Below, piece after piece: positions 53,975 through 64,000 of a stretch of DNA of 64,000 nucleotides. Both the position numbers and the translations under genes were made by a program. Position 1 is the stretch's first letter, and every line of letters starts with the position of its first letter. The stretch lies in contig NZ_NGKU01000001.1 in assembly GCF_002140915.1 (NCBI RefSeq), positions 301,425-365,424 on the forward strand, read 5' to 3'. The DNA comes from Candidatus Enterococcus testudinis. Its GTDB lineage: Bacteria; Bacillota; Bacilli; Lactobacillales; Enterococcaceae. A model generated the notes under the pieces. The model did no database searches. It worked only from the letters and a program-made list of their open reading frames with translations, and was not told the DNA's origin.

Positions 53975-56510
53975 AAACACTCCGATGATGGAACAGTATT
54001 TAAGCATCAAGGCACAATACCAAGATGCTTTTTTGTTCTATCGTTTAGGAGATTTCTATGAGTTATTCAATGAAGATGCGATCAAAGCAGCCCAAATTTT
54101 AGAACTGACATTGACCAGCCGCAACAAGAACGCGGATGATCCGATTCCAATGTGTGGTGTTCCCTATCATGCGGCCAGCAATTATATCGATACCTTGATT
54201 AATCAAGGCTATAAAGTAGCCATTTGCGAGCAAGTAGAAGATCCGAAGACCACCAAAGGGATGGTCAAACGGGAAGTCGTCCAATTGATCACGCCGGGAA
54301 CGGTCATGGACACCAAGGGGTTGGCAGCAAAAGAAAACAACTTTTTAACAGCTGTCGCCCAAATAAATCAACAATATGGCTTTGCCTATGTTGATTTAAG
54401 TACTGGTGAGTTGAAAGCTGCTCTCTTAGAAGATGAGGAGGCAGTTTTGAACGAAGCAGCTGCGTTGCAAACAAAGGAAGTCGTCTTGTGCAGTGAAATT
54501 CCAGAGACGCTACATAACTTGTTGGCGACTCGATTAGCAGTTGTTTTTTCTACACAAGAAACCAATGATGACAATGCTGAATTTCAATTTCTCACAAGTC
54601 AATTGACGGATTCTGCTGCAAAAGAAGTCACCGGACGACTACTGACCTATTTATCCGTGACGCAAAAGCGTAGTTTGGCTCATATTCAACAAGCAGTCGC
54701 TTATCAGCCCGACCACGCATTGAAAATGGACCATTATTCTAAATTTAATTTAGAACTGAGCCAATCGATTCGGACAGGGAAGAAGCAAGGCACCTTGTTG
54801 TGGCTGCTGGATGAAACCAATACAGCTATGGGTGGACGACTATTGAAACAATGGTTGGATCGTCCGCTGATCCAGCCGAAGAAAATCGTTGCCCGCCAAG
54901 AAATGGTTCAATCTTTATTAGATAGTTTCTTTGAACGAGGGGATCTGCAAGACGCGTTGACGAAAGTTTATGATATGGAGCGTTTGGTTGGTCGAGTGGC
55001 GTTTGGCAATGTCAATGGACGTGACCTGCTGCAATTGAAATCTTCCTTGATGCAAGTACCATTGATTGCCAATCTATTAGAAGGTATCAATCGTGGGGAA
55101 TGGAATGATCTATTATTAGAATTGACCCCGATGGATGATCTGGTTGCGTTGATTGAGGCAGCGATCGATGAAGATGCACCATTGCTGATCACGGAAGGCA
55201 ATATCATCAAAGATGGTTTTCATCCCCAATTGGATGAATATCGGACCGCCATGCGTGATGGCAAACAATGGCTAGCTGAACTGGAAGCCCAAGAGCGGCA
55301 AGCGACGGGTGTCAAAACATTGAAAGTCGGCTTCAACCGCGTATTCGGCTATTATATTGAGATCACCAAAGCCAATTTGGTCAATCTTGATACCTCTCGC
55401 TATGAACGCAAACAAACCTTAGCCAATGCGGAACGGTTTATATCGCCTGAATTGAAACGGCTAGAAACGTTGATTTTAGAAGCCGAAGAAAAATCGGTTG
55501 ATTTAGAATACCGCTTGTTTTTAGAAGTGCGAGAAGAGGTCAAAAAAAGCATCGCCCGCCTACAAAAGTTAGCCAAAGCGGTCAGTGCTGTAGATGTCTT
55601 GCAAAGCTTTGCGACGATCTCAGAGCGGTATCAGTATGTTCGGCCAACGATTGCCGCAAAACGTGCGGTATCAATCATTGAAGGTCGGCATCCGGTGGTA
55701 GAAAAAGTCTTGGGTCACCAAGAATATATCCCCAATAGTATCGTGATGAATGAGGATACGGAGATATTGTTGATCACCGGGCCTAATATGTCTGGTAAAA
55801 GTACTTATATGCGTCAGTTTGCATTATTGGTGATCATGGCCCAAATCGGCTGCTTTGTACCAGCGCAATCTGCGGAAATGCCGATATTTGATCGGATCTT
55901 CACTCGGATTGGAGCCAGTGACGATCTGATTGCGGGTCAAAGTACCTTTATGGTAGAAATGATGGAAGCCAATCAAGCCCTTCGTCATGCGACACCGAAT
56001 AGTTTGATTCTCTTTGATGAATTAGGAAGAGGGACCGCAACATATGATGGCATGGCCTTGGCACAAGCGATCATTGAGTATATCCACAAAGAAGTTCGTG
56101 CCAAGACTTTGTTTTCTACCCACTACCATGAATTGACCGTCTTAGATGAATCACTCACTAAGTTACGCAACATTCATGTAGGCGCTGTTGAAAAAGATGG
56201 AGAAGTCGTGTTCTTACACAAAATGATGGAAGGCGCGGCAGACAAAAGTTATGGGATCCATGTTGCCAAAATCGCTGGTCTACCAAGTCCGCTGCTGCAA
56301 AGAGCGGCAACGATCCTGAAAGCCTTGGAAGAACATGAACCAACAGTCCAACCGAAACCCCAGATCGAAGAAAATCAGCAACTGTCTTTATTTAGTGAAA
56401 TCTCGACAGAAGAAATTGGTGTCATCGATCAATTGAAAAAGTTGAATCTATTAGAAATGACGCCGATGGATGCCTTGAATACGTTATACGCATTGCAAAA
56501 ACGAATCTAG
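53958..56510 (+). CDS. mutS: DNA mismatch repair protein MutS
   Basis: Mismatch-sensing ATPase, 850 aa. The N-terminal mismatch wedge carries the F-x-E motif in [13 protein letters not shown]. Connector, lever and clamp domains follow. The ATPase has Walker [10 protein letters not shown] near residue 612, [14 protein letters not shown], Walker [10 protein letters not shown] and STHYHEL. ATG 53958 is preceded by AGGAGGAGG inside ricA. Confidence 0.97.
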   Translation: MPQKTKNTPMMEQYLSIKAQYQDAFLFYRLGDFYELFNEDAIKAAQILELTLTSRNKNADDPIPMCGVPYHAASNYIDTLINQGYKVAICEQVEDPKTTKGMVKREVVQLITPGTVMDTKGLAAKENNFLTAVAQINQQYGFAYVDLSTGELKAALLEDEEAVLNEAAALQTKEVVLCSEIPETLHNLLATRLAVVFSTQETNDDNAEFQFLTSQLTDSAAKEVTGRLLTYLSVTQKRSLAHIQQAVAYQPDHALKMDHYSKFNLELSQSIRTGKKQGTLLWLLDETNTAMGGRLLKQWLDRPLIQPKKIVARQEMVQSLLDSFFERGDLQDALTKVYDMERLVGRVAFGNVNGRDLLQLKSSLMQVPLIANLLEGINRGEWNDLLLELTPMDDLVALIEAAIDEDAPLLITEGNIIKDGFHPQLDEYRTAMRDGKQWLAELEAQERQATGVKTLKVGFNRVFGYYIEITKANLVNLDTSRYERKQTLANAERFISPELKRLETLILEAEEKSVDLEYRLFLEVREEVKKSIARLQKLAKAVSAVDVLQSFATISERYQYVRPTIAAKRAVSIIEGRHPVVEKVLGHQEYIPNSIVMNEDTEILLITGPNMSGKSTYMRQFALLVIMAQIGCFVPAQSAEMPIFDRIFTRIGASDDLIAGQSTFMVEMMEANQALRHATPNSLILFDELGRGTATYDGMALAQAIIEYIHKEVRAKTLFSTHYHELTVLDESLTKLRNIHVGAVEKDGEVVFLHKMMEGAADKSYGIHVAKIAGLPSPLLQRAATILKALEEHEPTVQPKPQIEENQQLSLFSEISTEEIGVIDQLKKLNLLEMTPMDALNTLYALQKRI

Positions 56511-56525
56511 AAAGAAGGGCAGCAG

Positions 56526-58646
56526 ATGGGAAAGATCCAAGAATTATCCGAACGTCTTGCCAACCAAATCGCTGCCGGTGAAGTGGTGGAACGCCCTGCA
56601 TCGGTGGTCAAAGAATTAGTCGAAAATGCCGTCGATGCTGGCAGCACACAAATCGATATTTTTATAGAAGAAGCTGGATTGCGGAAGATTCAAGTCATCG
56701 ATAATGGGGAAGGTATTGTTGAAGAAGACGTGTTAACAGCCTTCAAACGGCATGCCACCAGCAAGATCCATAACCGTGATGACCTGTTTCGTATTCGAAC
56801 GCTGGGATTTCGCGGGGAAGCTTTACCGAGTATTGCCTCTGTATCTGTCTTGAGTATCGAAACGGCAGTTAAAGAAGCTGAGCAAGGGACCTTTGTCCGG
56901 TTAAAAGGCGGAACTGTAGAAGAACACAAACCAGCCAATTTACGGCAAGGAACCAAAATCACTGTTGAAAACTTGTTTTTCAATACACCGGCTCGCTTGA
57001 AATATGTCAAAACGCTGCAGACTGAATTGGCAAATATTGGCGACATCGTGAACCGCATCGCCCTTAGTCATCCAGAAATTGCTTTTCGTCTGATCCATGA
57101 AGGCAATCCAATGCTGAGAACCACAGGAAATGGCATCTTAAAGCAGACGATTGCTGGTATTTACGGCGTCGACACCGCCAAAAAAATGGTGGCCATCGAT
57201 ACTGCTGATTTAGATTTCAAAGTCACCGGTTTTGTTTCATTGCCGGAGGTGACACGTGCCAGCCGGAATTACCTATCCACGATCATCAATGGCCGTTATA
57301 TCCGCAACTTTGCCTTGAACAAAGCGATTGTGGCGGGCTATGGCTCCAAATTGATGATCGGTCGTTTTCCGATTGCTGTTCTTGAGATCCAAATGGATCC
57401 CTTATTGGTAGATGTCAATGTACATCCAACCAAACAGGAAGTGCGTTTATCTAAAGAAGCGGAATTGACCAAATTGATTAGTGCAGCAATCAACGAAGCG
57501 CTACGGGAAATCAATTTGATCCCCAATGCAGCGGATAATCTGCGCTTCAAAAAGAAAGTCACAGACCAGCCCAAAGCAGAGCAGATGGGGTTAGCGCTAG
57601 AAAATCCCCAAGAAAATGCCGGGTTGTACTTCAATCGGCAAACGGGGAAATTCGAACTCGATCAGACTTATCAACAGACTGTGGATAAGTCTGTGGAAAA
57701 ACCTGTGGAGGAAGGTGGAAAACTTCCTGAAGACGAAACGCGCTATACTGAAAGTAATGTTGAAAACAGTATGGAACGCAATGGACAACGTCCTGACGAC
57801 TTTACGAATGTAGCAGCATCTTTACCGAATAAGCCCATTAAACCAGCTTTTATTGAGGAATCTTTTCCTGATGAACCAGCCATCGAGCAAAGGGATGAGT
57901 CGCAATCGGTGCCAATCACAGACACTTCCGTTGAAAAGGCTGCAATCAGCCACTTGCATCCAGAAATCCATGGTGGGGACAAAAACTACTTGAAGACGGT
58001 GGATCGTCTATTAGAAGAGGCACCGGCCAAGGAGCGCTTTCCTCGTTTAGATTATTTTGGTCAAATGCACGGTACGTATTTATTTGCGCAGAGTGAACAA
58101 GGTCTCTATATCGTCGATCAACATGCCGCGCAAGAGCGGATCAAATATGAATATTTTCGTGAAAAAATCGGTGATGTCACCAATGATCTCCAAAACTTGC
58201 TGGTACCGATCGTCTTGGATTATCCCAATAGTGATGCCTTACAGATTCAAGAAAAAAGTCCGCAGCTGGCAGAAGTGGGTATCCATTTAGCGCCATTTGG
58301 GGCCAATAGTTTTATTTTACGGGCACATCCGACGTGGTATCCAAGTGGAGAAGAAGAATCGATCGTACGAGAAATGATCGATATGCTTTTGACTACTGGC
58401 AGTGTCAGTGTCAAAAAGTTCCGAGAAGCGGTGGCGATCATGATGAGTTGCAAACGATCGATCAAAGCCAATCATTACTTGAACGAAGCGCAAGCCCGCA
58501 GGTTGCTGATTGATTTGGCGCAGTGTGAAAATCCCTTTAATTGCCCCCATGGTCGTCCGGTACTGATTCATTTCACCAATAGTGATATGGAGCGGATGTT
58601 CAAACGAATCCAAGATCCTCATGGCGCAAGGAGTGCAATCGAATGA
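56526..58646 (+). CDS. mutL: DNA mismatch repair protein MutL
   Basis: A 706-aa GHKL ATPase and nicking endonuclease. The N-terminal ATPase has [37 protein letters not shown] and GTKI. The linker (about 345-495) is acidic and low in complexity ([17 protein letters not shown]). The C-terminal domain carries the endonuclease motif [12 protein letters not shown] and the zinc motif NCPHGRP, so MutH is not needed. It is co-transcribed with mutS (15-bp gap) and overlaps maf. Confidence 0.96.
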   Translation: MGKIQELSERLANQIAAGEVVERPASVVKELVENAVDAGSTQIDIFIEEAGLRKIQVIDNGEGIVEEDVLTAFKRHATSKIHNRDDLFRIRTLGFRGEALPSIASVSVLSIETAVKEAEQGTFVRLKGGTVEEHKPANLRQGTKITVENLFFNTPARLKYVKTLQTELANIGDIVNRIALSHPEIAFRLIHEGNPMLRTTGNGILKQTIAGIYGVDTAKKMVAIDTADLDFKVTGFVSLPEVTRASRNYLSTIINGRYIRNFALNKAIVAGYGSKLMIGRFPIAVLEIQMDPLLVDVNVHPTKQEVRLSKEAELTKLISAAINEALREINLIPNAADNLRFKKKVTDQPKAEQMGLALENPQENAGLYFNRQTGKFELDQTYQQTVDKSVEKPVEEGGKLPEDETRYTESNVENSMERNGQRPDDFTNVAASLPNKPIKPAFIEESFPDEPAIEQRDESQSVPITDTSVEKAAISHLHPEIHGGDKNYLKTVDRLLEEAPAKERFPRLDYFGQMHGTYLFAQSEQGLYIVDQHAAQERIKYEYFREKIGDVTNDLQNLLVPIVLDYPNSDALQIQEKSPQLAEVGIHLAPFGANSFILRAHPTWYPSGEEESIVREMIDMLLTTGSVSVKKFREAVAIMMSCKRSIKANHYLNEAQARRLLIDLAQCENPFNCPHGRPVLIHFTNSDMERMFKRIQDPHGARSAIE

Positions 58647-59203
58647 TTATTCTGGCATCACAATCACCTAGAAGAAAAGCACTACTGGCGGAATTGGTGC
58701 CTGCATTTACGATCCAACCAGCAGACATTGATGAGCGTGTCCATGCAGGGGAATCACCCATTCCCTATGTCAAACGCATGGCGGCTGAAAAAGCGGCTGT
58801 CGTGGCGGCAATCTACCCCGATGATTTAGTGATCGCCAGCGACACAACGGTGGCCATTGATGATGAGATTTTCGGGAAGCCACTCGATCGACAAGATGCG
58901 CAGCACATGCTGCAACGCATGAGCGGCAGAAAGCACTGGGTCCATACAGCTGTCTATTTGCAAAAAGGCGAGCAACAGCGGCAAGCAGTTGTCTCTGCGG
59001 AAGTCAGCTTCAGTCCCTTGACAGATGAAATGATCCAACAGTATCTTGATTTAGAAGAATATGCGGACAAAGCAGGTGCCTATGGTATCCAAGGAGCAGC
59101 AAAAGTATTCGTCGAATCGATCCATGGCGATTTTTATACAATCGTTGGTTTTCCAGTCAATACTGTAGGCCGTTTGCTGGCTGAATTTTCGGATAAGCCC
59201 TAA
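58643..59203 (+). CDS. maf: Maf-family nucleoside triphosphate pyrophosphatase
   Basis: A 186-aa house-cleaning enzyme (dTTP/UTP pyrophosphatase type) that hydrolyses non-canonical nucleotides. It begins with [11 protein letters not shown] and has [15 protein letters not shown] and [12 protein letters not shown]. It overlaps mutL by ATGA, so the two are translationally coupled. Such pairing with mismatch repair makes sense for mutation avoidance. Confidence 0.93.
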   Translation: MIILASQSPRRKALLAELVPAFTIQPADIDERVHAGESPIPYVKRMAAEKAAVVAAIYPDDLVIASDTTVAIDDEIFGKPLDRQDAQHMLQRMSGRKHWVHTAVYLQKGEQQRQAVVSAEVSFSPLTDEMIQQYLDLEEYADKAGAYGIQGAAKVFVESIHGDFYTIVGFPVNTVGRLLAEFSDKP

Positions 59204-59283
59204 GCATGTCAGTTTACAATCCTGCCAAAAAGAGGCAGAATAAATGCAACAGGATGAGTCAAAATTTGAAAGCAGGTGACATC

Positions 59284-59721
59284 ATGACAAAAGAAAATAA
59301 AGAAACATTGAAAGAAACTCTTTCACCGATCGAGTATGCTGTCACGCAAGAAAATGCGACAGAACGCCCATTTACTGGGGAATACGATGACTTCTATGAA
59401 AAAGGTATCTATGTTGATATCGTCAGCGGCGCGCCATTATTTGCATCAACAGATAAATTTGATGCAGGCTGCGGCTGGCCGTCTTTCTCCAAACCAATCA
59501 GTCGTCAAGATATCCAAGAGAAAGCCGATTTCTCCCACGGGATGCATCGCGTAGAAGTGCGCAGCAAAGAAGCGGATTCCCATTTGGGTCATGTCTTTTC
59601 AGACGGTCCGCAAGACAAAGGTGGTTTGCGCTATTGCATCAATTCAGCAGCGCTCACATTCATCCCGCTGGCCGACATGGATGAAAAAGGCTACGGCGAA
59701 TTCAAATCAGTCGTCGAATAA
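59284..59721 (+). CDS. msrB: Peptide methionine-(R)-S-oxide reductase MsrB
   Basis: Reduces the R form of methionine sulfoxide in proteins, 145 aa. The catalytic Cys is in [21 protein letters not shown] and [14 protein letters not shown] are family motifs. The two CxxC zinc sites are missing, as in many Firmicutes. ATG 59284 has GCAGGTGA upstream; the longer frame from 59206 runs over a small hairpin (CTGCC/GGCAG). Confidence 0.94.
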   Translation: MTKENKETLKETLSPIEYAVTQENATERPFTGEYDDFYEKGIYVDIVSGAPLFASTDKFDAGCGWPSFSKPISRQDIQEKADFSHGMHRVEVRSKEADSHLGHVFSDGPQDKGGLRYCINSAALTFIPLADMDEKGYGEFKSVVE

Positions 59722-59786
59722 CAACATTCACTTGAGAAATCAGCAGGATGTACCATTGTTTTGACAGCAATGGAACATGCAGCTTT

Positions 59787-59816
59787 AGGACTGTCTTTGT
59801 GGGCAGTCCTTTTTTT
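59787..59816 (+). terminator. Terminator of msrB
   Basis: AGGACTG - TCTTTGTGGG - CAGTCCT with T6. A TACAAT at 59833-59838 may be the -10 for ruvAB. Confidence 0.88.
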
Positions 59817-59869
59817 GACCCTCAGTCTATGCTACAATAAAGGGAACGTATGTACAGAAAGGAAAGCAC

Positions 59870-60460
59870 ATGTACGAATATATTATAGGCAAAGTAACGG
59901 ATATCTTCCCAGCGTATATCGTGGTCGAGTCCTATGGCATCGGCTATCAGATCGCTTTTGGCAATCCGTATTCATTTAGCGGCAAACTCAACCAAGAAGT
60001 CAAAATCTACCTGCACCAAGTCATCCGAGAAGACGCCCACAGTCTCTACGGCTTTTCGACGATTGAAGGCAAGCAGTTATTCCTAAAACTGATCAGCGTA
60101 TCTGGAATAGGTCCAAAGAGCGCATTGGCGATCATGGCCAACGACGATCATGCTGGCTTGATCACAGCAGTTGAAAATGAAGATGTCACCTATTTGATCA
60201 AGTTTCCCGGAGTCGGCAAGAAAACTGCCCAACAAATGGTCCTTGACTTGAAAGGCAAGCTGGCAGAACTTGTAGGAGAAGCAGCTATTTTACCGGTGAC
60301 CGTCGCAACCACCGCATTAGAAGAAGCGCTAGAAGCGTTGAAAGCCCTAGGTTATAGTGACAAAGAAATCAAAAAAGTCGAGAAGCAATTGGCAACCAAT
60401 ACAACGAAGTCTACCGATGAATACTTAAGGGAAGCCCTTCGTTTAATGATGAAAAAATAG
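59870..60460 (+). CDS. ruvA: Holliday junction DNA helicase subunit RuvA
   Basis: A tetrameric junction-binding protein, 196 aa. The N-terminal OB fold is followed by helix-hairpin-helix pairs ([13 protein letters not shown] and [19 protein letters not shown], given here by the GVGKKTAQ motif) and the flexible C-terminal domain III that contacts RuvB ([12 protein letters not shown]). ruvB follows 12 bp later. Confidence 0.96.
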   Translation: MYEYIIGKVTDIFPAYIVVESYGIGYQIAFGNPYSFSGKLNQEVKIYLHQVIREDAHSLYGFSTIEGKQLFLKLISVSGIGPKSALAIMANDDHAGLITAVENEDVTYLIKFPGVGKKTAQQMVLDLKGKLAELVGEAAILPVTVATTALEEALEALKALGYSDKEIKKVEKQLATNTTKSTDEYLREALRLMMKK

Positions 60461-60472
60461 GGAGGGATCAGC

Positions 60473-61477
60473 GTGACAGAGGAACGGATCGTTTCACCAG
60501 AGTCCAATGAACAAGAAGAAATCATCGAAAAATCACTGCGTCCACAATCCCTTGCCCAATACATCGGACAAAATAAAGTCAAACAAGAATTAAGTATCTA
60601 TATTCAAGCAGCCAAGAATCGTGAAGAAGCGCTGGATCACGTATTGCTGTATGGACCACCAGGTTTAGGGAAAACCACGATGGCGATGGTGATTGCCAAT
60701 GAGATGGCTGTCCAAATCAAGACGACCAGCGGACCAGCGATTGAGAAACCCGGCGATTTGATTGCCGTCTTGAATGAATTACAACCTGGCGACGTACTGT
60801 TTATCGATGAGATCCACCGCCTGCCGCGTGTGGCTGAGGAAATGCTTTATTCAGCGATGGAAGACTTTTATGTAGATATCATGGTCGGTCAAGGAACAAC
60901 TGCGCATCCGGTCCACTTTCCATTGCCACCATTTACATTAGTTGGGGCAACTACTCGAGCAGGAATGCTGTCTGCACCATTGCGGGATCGCTTTGGCATC
61001 ATCTCCCATATGCAATATTATGAAGAAGCAGATTTGAAAGAAATCGTGCAGCGCACAGCGTCGATCTTTCAAACCGATATCGTAGAAGAAGGGGCGATCG
61101 AGATTGCGCGCCGCTCCAGAGGAACACCGCGGATCGCCAATCGGCTGCTGAAACGTGTGCGGGATTACGCGCAAGTACAAGCGGACGGAGTGATTGATCG
61201 AATGATTGCAGATCAAGCGCTGCAATTGCTGGCAGTGGACCATGCTGGATTGGATTATGTCGATCAAAAGTTGATCCGCACGATGATCGAACTGTACCAT
61301 GGCGGTCCGGTGGGACTGAGTACGATCGCCGTCAACATTGGTGAAGAAACCGAAACTGTAGAAGATATGTATGAGCCATTCTTGATCCAAAAAGGATTTC
61401 TCAAACGCACCCCTCGGGGAAGAGTGGCAACACAAATGGCCTACGATCACTTTGGTTATCCATATACGGAAGCATAA
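60473..61477 (+). CDS. ruvB: Holliday junction branch-migration ATPase RuvB
   Basis: A 334-aa AAA+ motor. Walker [10 protein letters not shown], Walker [10 protein letters not shown], sensor 1 VGATTRAG, arginine finger LRDRFG, and a C-terminal winged helix with [10 protein letters not shown]. The start is GTG 60473 after GGGAGGGATC. Confidence 0.97.
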   Translation: MTEERIVSPESNEQEEIIEKSLRPQSLAQYIGQNKVKQELSIYIQAAKNREEALDHVLLYGPPGLGKTTMAMVIANEMAVQIKTTSGPAIEKPGDLIAVLNELQPGDVLFIDEIHRLPRVAEEMLYSAMEDFYVDIMVGQGTTAHPVHFPLPPFTLVGATTRAGMLSAPLRDRFGIISHMQYYEEADLKEIVQRTASIFQTDIVEEGAIEIARRSRGTPRIANRLLKRVRDYAQVQADGVIDRMIADQALQLLAVDHAGLDYVDQKLIRTMIELYHGGPVGLSTIAVNIGEETETVEDMYEPFLIQKGFLKRTPRGRVATQMAYDHFGYPYTEA

Positions 61478-61497
61478 CAAACAGATGTTAGAAATGA

Positions 61498-61522
61498 GCA
61501 CTCAGAGATGAGTGTTTTTTTT
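61498..61522 (+). terminator. Terminator of ruvAB
   Basis: GCACTCA - GAGA - TGAGTGT with T8. Confidence 0.85.
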
Positions 61523-61673
61523 GAGGAAAATTCAGGTGACATTCATAAGCTTTTTGGAGATAGTAAACAGTGAATAAGGGTTATTTTGAACGATGATCAG
61601 CCAATTATCAGTAAACTGGTTATGCGTCATTTGATAATTAGTATATGATTTATTGATATAGGAGGTATGATAT

Positions 61674-62501
61674 ATGGAACGGCAATTATTCGGAAAAGAA
61701 CTCAGAAGAATACGTAAAGAAAAAAAACTCTCTCAGTATGAGCTTGCAGATGGTATTTGTTCACAAGCAATGCTTTCGTCAATTGAATTAGGTAAATATC
61801 TACCTAATGTTCAAATTATAGTGAAATTATGTATTAGACTTGGATTAAATGCGAATCAATTAATACTAAACAATCATTATGAGATAAGTCCCGTTGAAAA
61901 AAACAAAGAAAAATGCGAAGAGTTATGCAATAAGCATGATTATGCTGAGCTAAATACTTTTTTAGAAAGTAAACCGGTTCTTAATTCGATTGAAACAAGG
62001 TTGGAGATGCAAGCGTATTATTACTACCTAGCTTGTACGCAATTTCATTTAGATCGAGATCGTCAAGAGAGCCTTCGGAGTTTCAATCTATCTTTGGCAG
62101 AGTCAGAAAAAGGTATTAACTCACTTAGTCTATTGGCTTTAATGGGAATAGCAACGGTATATGCCCAATTAGGTAAAAAGGAAAGTACTTTATATTATAT
62201 AAATAAAGTAATGTTTAAAATGAAGGCTATAAACTACGAAGAGAATTTAAACATATTATTCTATCTTAAAGCCTTTGCATATTTTAATCTGAATATGCTT
62301 GTTGATGCATATACTTCAATTGAGGAGGGGATTGAGTTTATTACAGTGCATAATTCTCACTATATGCTTGGGAATATATTTTTTCTAGCATCTAAGATTG
62401 CAGAGAAAGCTGAGCAAGAAAATAATCAACGCGAGCGTATTCAGGAAAGTAAAATGTTTGAAAAACTTTTTAACGAAAAAATTTTTAGATATATTTCTTA
62501 A
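61674..62501 (+). CDS. HTH-TPR regulator A (PlcR/Rgg-like, RRNPP type)
   Basis: A 275-aa protein. The N-terminal XRE HTH (about 8-62) reads LRRIRKEKKLSQYELADGICSQAMLSSIE, key part SQYELADGICSQAM. The rest is TPR-like helices (YYYYLACTQFHLD, YTSIEEGIEF, HYMLGNIFFLASKIAE). RRNPP regulators sense imported peptides. AGGAGG lies 8 nt before the ATG. The protein resembles regulator B at 63065-63940 along its whole length. A dyad AATTATCA-N21-TGATAATT (61603-61639) lies upstream. AT-rich, unlike ruvAB. Confidence 0.82.
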   Translation: MERQLFGKELRRIRKEKKLSQYELADGICSQAMLSSIELGKYLPNVQIIVKLCIRLGLNANQLILNNHYEISPVEKNKEKCEELCNKHDYAELNTFLESKPVLNSIETRLEMQAYYYYLACTQFHLDRDRQESLRSFNLSLAESEKGINSLSLLALMGIATVYAQLGKKESTLYYINKVMFKMKAINYEENLNILFYLKAFAYFNLNMLVDAYTSIEEGIEFITVHNSHYMLGNIFFLASKIAEKAEQENNQRERIQESKMFEKLFNEKIFRYIS

Positions 62502-62575
62502 ATATTAGGATACTGATTATGAAGCGTATGGATTTTTTTGTATGCTTTATTCATCAAAAGAAGGAGGTAATAGAC

Positions 62576-62989
62576 ATGTATAAACCATTATTTACAAATA
62601 TTGTAATGATTTCTCAAAAAAAAGAACAGGTGGTAGCATTTTTAGAAAATCCAAAAAATATTATAAAGTGGGACTCAGAGGTTGCATTGGTAGAAGAGGA
62701 TCAAAATGTAGTAAATATTAGTCGGGTGCACGAGGCACTCAATAATAAAGAGAGTATATCAATAGAAAGCAATGACGAAAGAATTATTTACAACATCAAA
62801 GGAGACCGTCTTGACTATCAGGTTATGTTTGAATTGGAAGAAGAGAATGGATTGTTGGAAATATCAGAAACAGTACTTTTACCAGTGAAAGCAAATCGGA
62901 ACCTACCGATAAAATTATTGAAACCAGTAGCCAAACATGCATTTGCAAATAAATTGGAAAATTTAGCCGCAGTGGTTGAACAATTGTAA
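62576..62989 (+). CDS. SRPBCC (START-like) family protein
   Basis: A 137-aa protein with the SRPBCC layout: first strand PLFTNIVMISQKKEQVVAFL, the PKNIIKWDSEV turn, central strands and a long C-terminal helix (FANKLENLAAVVEQL). It probably binds a hydrophobic ligand; which one is unknown. ATG 62576 has AAGGAGG 8 nt upstream; the frame from 62519 has none. It lies between two related regulators, so it may be their target. Confidence 0.72.
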   Translation: MYKPLFTNIVMISQKKEQVVAFLENPKNIIKWDSEVALVEEDQNVVNISRVHEALNNKESISIESNDERIIYNIKGDRLDYQVMFELEEENGLLEISETVLLPVKANRNLPIKLLKPVAKHAFANKLENLAAVVEQL

Positions 62990-63064
62990 TGAAAAAGTTG
63001 CATTAAAATAAGCTTAATGAATTCTAAAATAATAATCATCTTATTTTAAAACTAGTTATCTAAA

Positions 63065-63940
63065 TTAGAAACGTGTATACACACTGTCATGAAAGATACT
63101 ATTCATCAATTTATACGATTGAAAAGCTGTGTTTGCAAGGTCATCATTGTTTTGCATTTCATGGCATTTTGCGAGTAAGAAAAACATATTTGAAAGCATA
63201 TAATGGGATTGGTGACTTCCAGCATAGTCGATTCCTTCAGTCAGTAATTTAATCGCTTTCGAGATTTTTTGTTGTTTTACAAGAGAAAAAGCATACTGAT
63301 AAAAAAAAGTGTTTATACTATCTTCATAAATTGAAACTTGTGAATGATTAATTGCTCGATGGACATCTTCGAAATGCTCAGAAGCAGTTTCAAACATATT
63401 GAGATCAGTAAGTACGATACCTAAACTACTTTTAACAGATATATCTAATGGAGTCATAAATTCAAATTTTATACGATTTGTCTTTGAATAGCTTAATGCT
63501 AATTGTAAATATCTTTTAGCTGTTGTAAGTTCTGAAGTGGTTTGGTAAAGGGCACACCCAAAATAATAATAATAGAGTTGTAAATCTTCATTGTTATCTA
63601 AAATATCAATAATTTTAGAATCGGCAATATAATCTAAAAGCAAATCATATTTGTGGCTTTCACAATATGATTTGACTCTGCAAAAAAATCTGGAAATTAT
63701 ATCGTTATCTATGTGAGAGCTCTGTAAGATATGATCCATAGAGATATTAAGACGTTTACAAATTTGACCCAACAAAATTGAATTAGCAGCATACTGGCCA
63801 TTCTCGATACTACTAATCATTGATTGAGAGCAAATGCCGCGCGCTAGATTTTTTTGAGACATGTTTAATTTAATTCTAGAATCTTTAATGACATTACCCA
63901 GCTTTTTGGAAATATCATTCATACTTGAAAAATTATCCAT
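63065..63940 (-). CDS. HTH-TPR regulator B (PlcR/Rgg-like), paralogue of A
   Basis: A 291-aa protein with an N-terminal XRE HTH (about 14-68: SQKNLARGICSQSMISSIENG) and TPR-like helices (LYYYYFGCALYQ, AIKLLTEGIDYAG, HYMLSNMFFLLAK). It shares GICSQxMxSSIE and HYMLxNxFFLxxK with regulator A. It is convergent with the SRPBCC gene, with 75 bp between. Upstream lies TATAAT near 63995-64000 (leftward sense GTATAATC), at the window edge. No peptide gene is visible on the fragment. Confidence 0.82.
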   Translation of the reverse strand: MDNFSSMNDISKKLGNVIKDSRIKLNMSQKNLARGICSQSMISSIENGQYAANSILLGQICKRLNISMDHILQSSHIDNDIISRFFCRVKSYCESHKYDLLLDYIADSKIIDILDNNEDLQLYYYYFGCALYQTTSELTTAKRYLQLALSYSKTNRIKFEFMTPLDISVKSSLGIVLTDLNMFETASEHFEDVHRAINHSQVSIYEDSINTFFYQYAFSLVKQQKISKAIKLLTEGIDYAGSHQSHYMLSNMFFLLAKCHEMQNNDDLANTAFQSYKLMNSIFHDSVYTRF

Positions 63941-64000
63941 ATCGTCTCTCTTTCTTGATCTTTATGATATTGAAATTCAATTCTATTATGTTGATTATAC

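Noticed and set aside
1..64000. CRISPR array, tRNA or rRNA genes, prophage or IS elements
   Set aside because: Looked for regularly spaced repeats, cloverleaf arms and transposase or integrase motifs; none seen by eye.

Overview
The window looks like chromosome of a low-GC Gram-positive coccus of the Lactobacillales, most likely Enterococcus or a close relative. This is inferred from gene order and protein type: an enterococcal-style run fakA-recG-plsX-acpP-oppDFBCA-rnc-smc-ftsY, a fused glutathione synthetase of 756 aa, a T-box rather than an S-box before luxS, RRNPP-like regulators, and strong AAGGAGG ribosome sites with frequent GTG and TTG starts. There is no rRNA or tRNA gene, no insertion sequence, no prophage and no CRISPR array.

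Layout. 0-18 kb is a conserved housekeeping block: fatty-acid kinase FakA, RecG, PlsX and an ACP (together a route for using exogenous fatty acids), an Opp oligopeptide importer, RNase III, SMC and FtsY. 18-25 kb holds a BlaI/MecI-type repressor, gshF and a set of small or poorly known genes, including a 73-aa DUF2829 (Tad2-like) protein. 25-31 kb has a biotin importer under a textbook BirA operator, then an oxidative citrate branch: icd and acnA run leftwards, and citrate synthase runs divergently from acnA. 31.4-39.5 kb is a visibly AT-richer carbohydrate island: two LplB/LplC-type permeases, a lipoprotein, a DUF624 protein, a LacI-type regulator and a GH65 phosphorylase. It is driven from a promoter with two perfect operators, and a third, 26-bp palindromic copy lies inside the GH65 gene. 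39.5-42.5 kb has a Gls24-type protein, an Spx-like protein, rpsD with a structured leader, and a formate/nitrite transporter.

42.5-47.2 kb is the most interesting part. It holds a LytTR response regulator, two paralogous small membrane proteins, three short proteins that share an aligned double-glycine-like leader signature, and a C39-peptidase ABC exporter. This looks like an undescribed peptide secretion or bacteriocin-like locus with non-hydrophobic, cysteine-free predicted cores. 47.2-53.6 kb carries a T-box leader, luxS, an SDR, metQ, a HAD phosphatase, mgsA, pepT and ymdB. 53.6-61.5 kb is a DNA-repair block (ricA-mutS-mutL-maf-msrB-ruvAB). The last 2.5 kb is AT-rich and holds two related HTH-TPR regulators in convergent orientation around an SRPBCC protein.

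One stretch is probably not genomic: at 18711-18814 two head-to-head Tn5 mosaic ends and a 67-bp duplication interrupt the gshF promoter, the mark of a library or assembly artefact.
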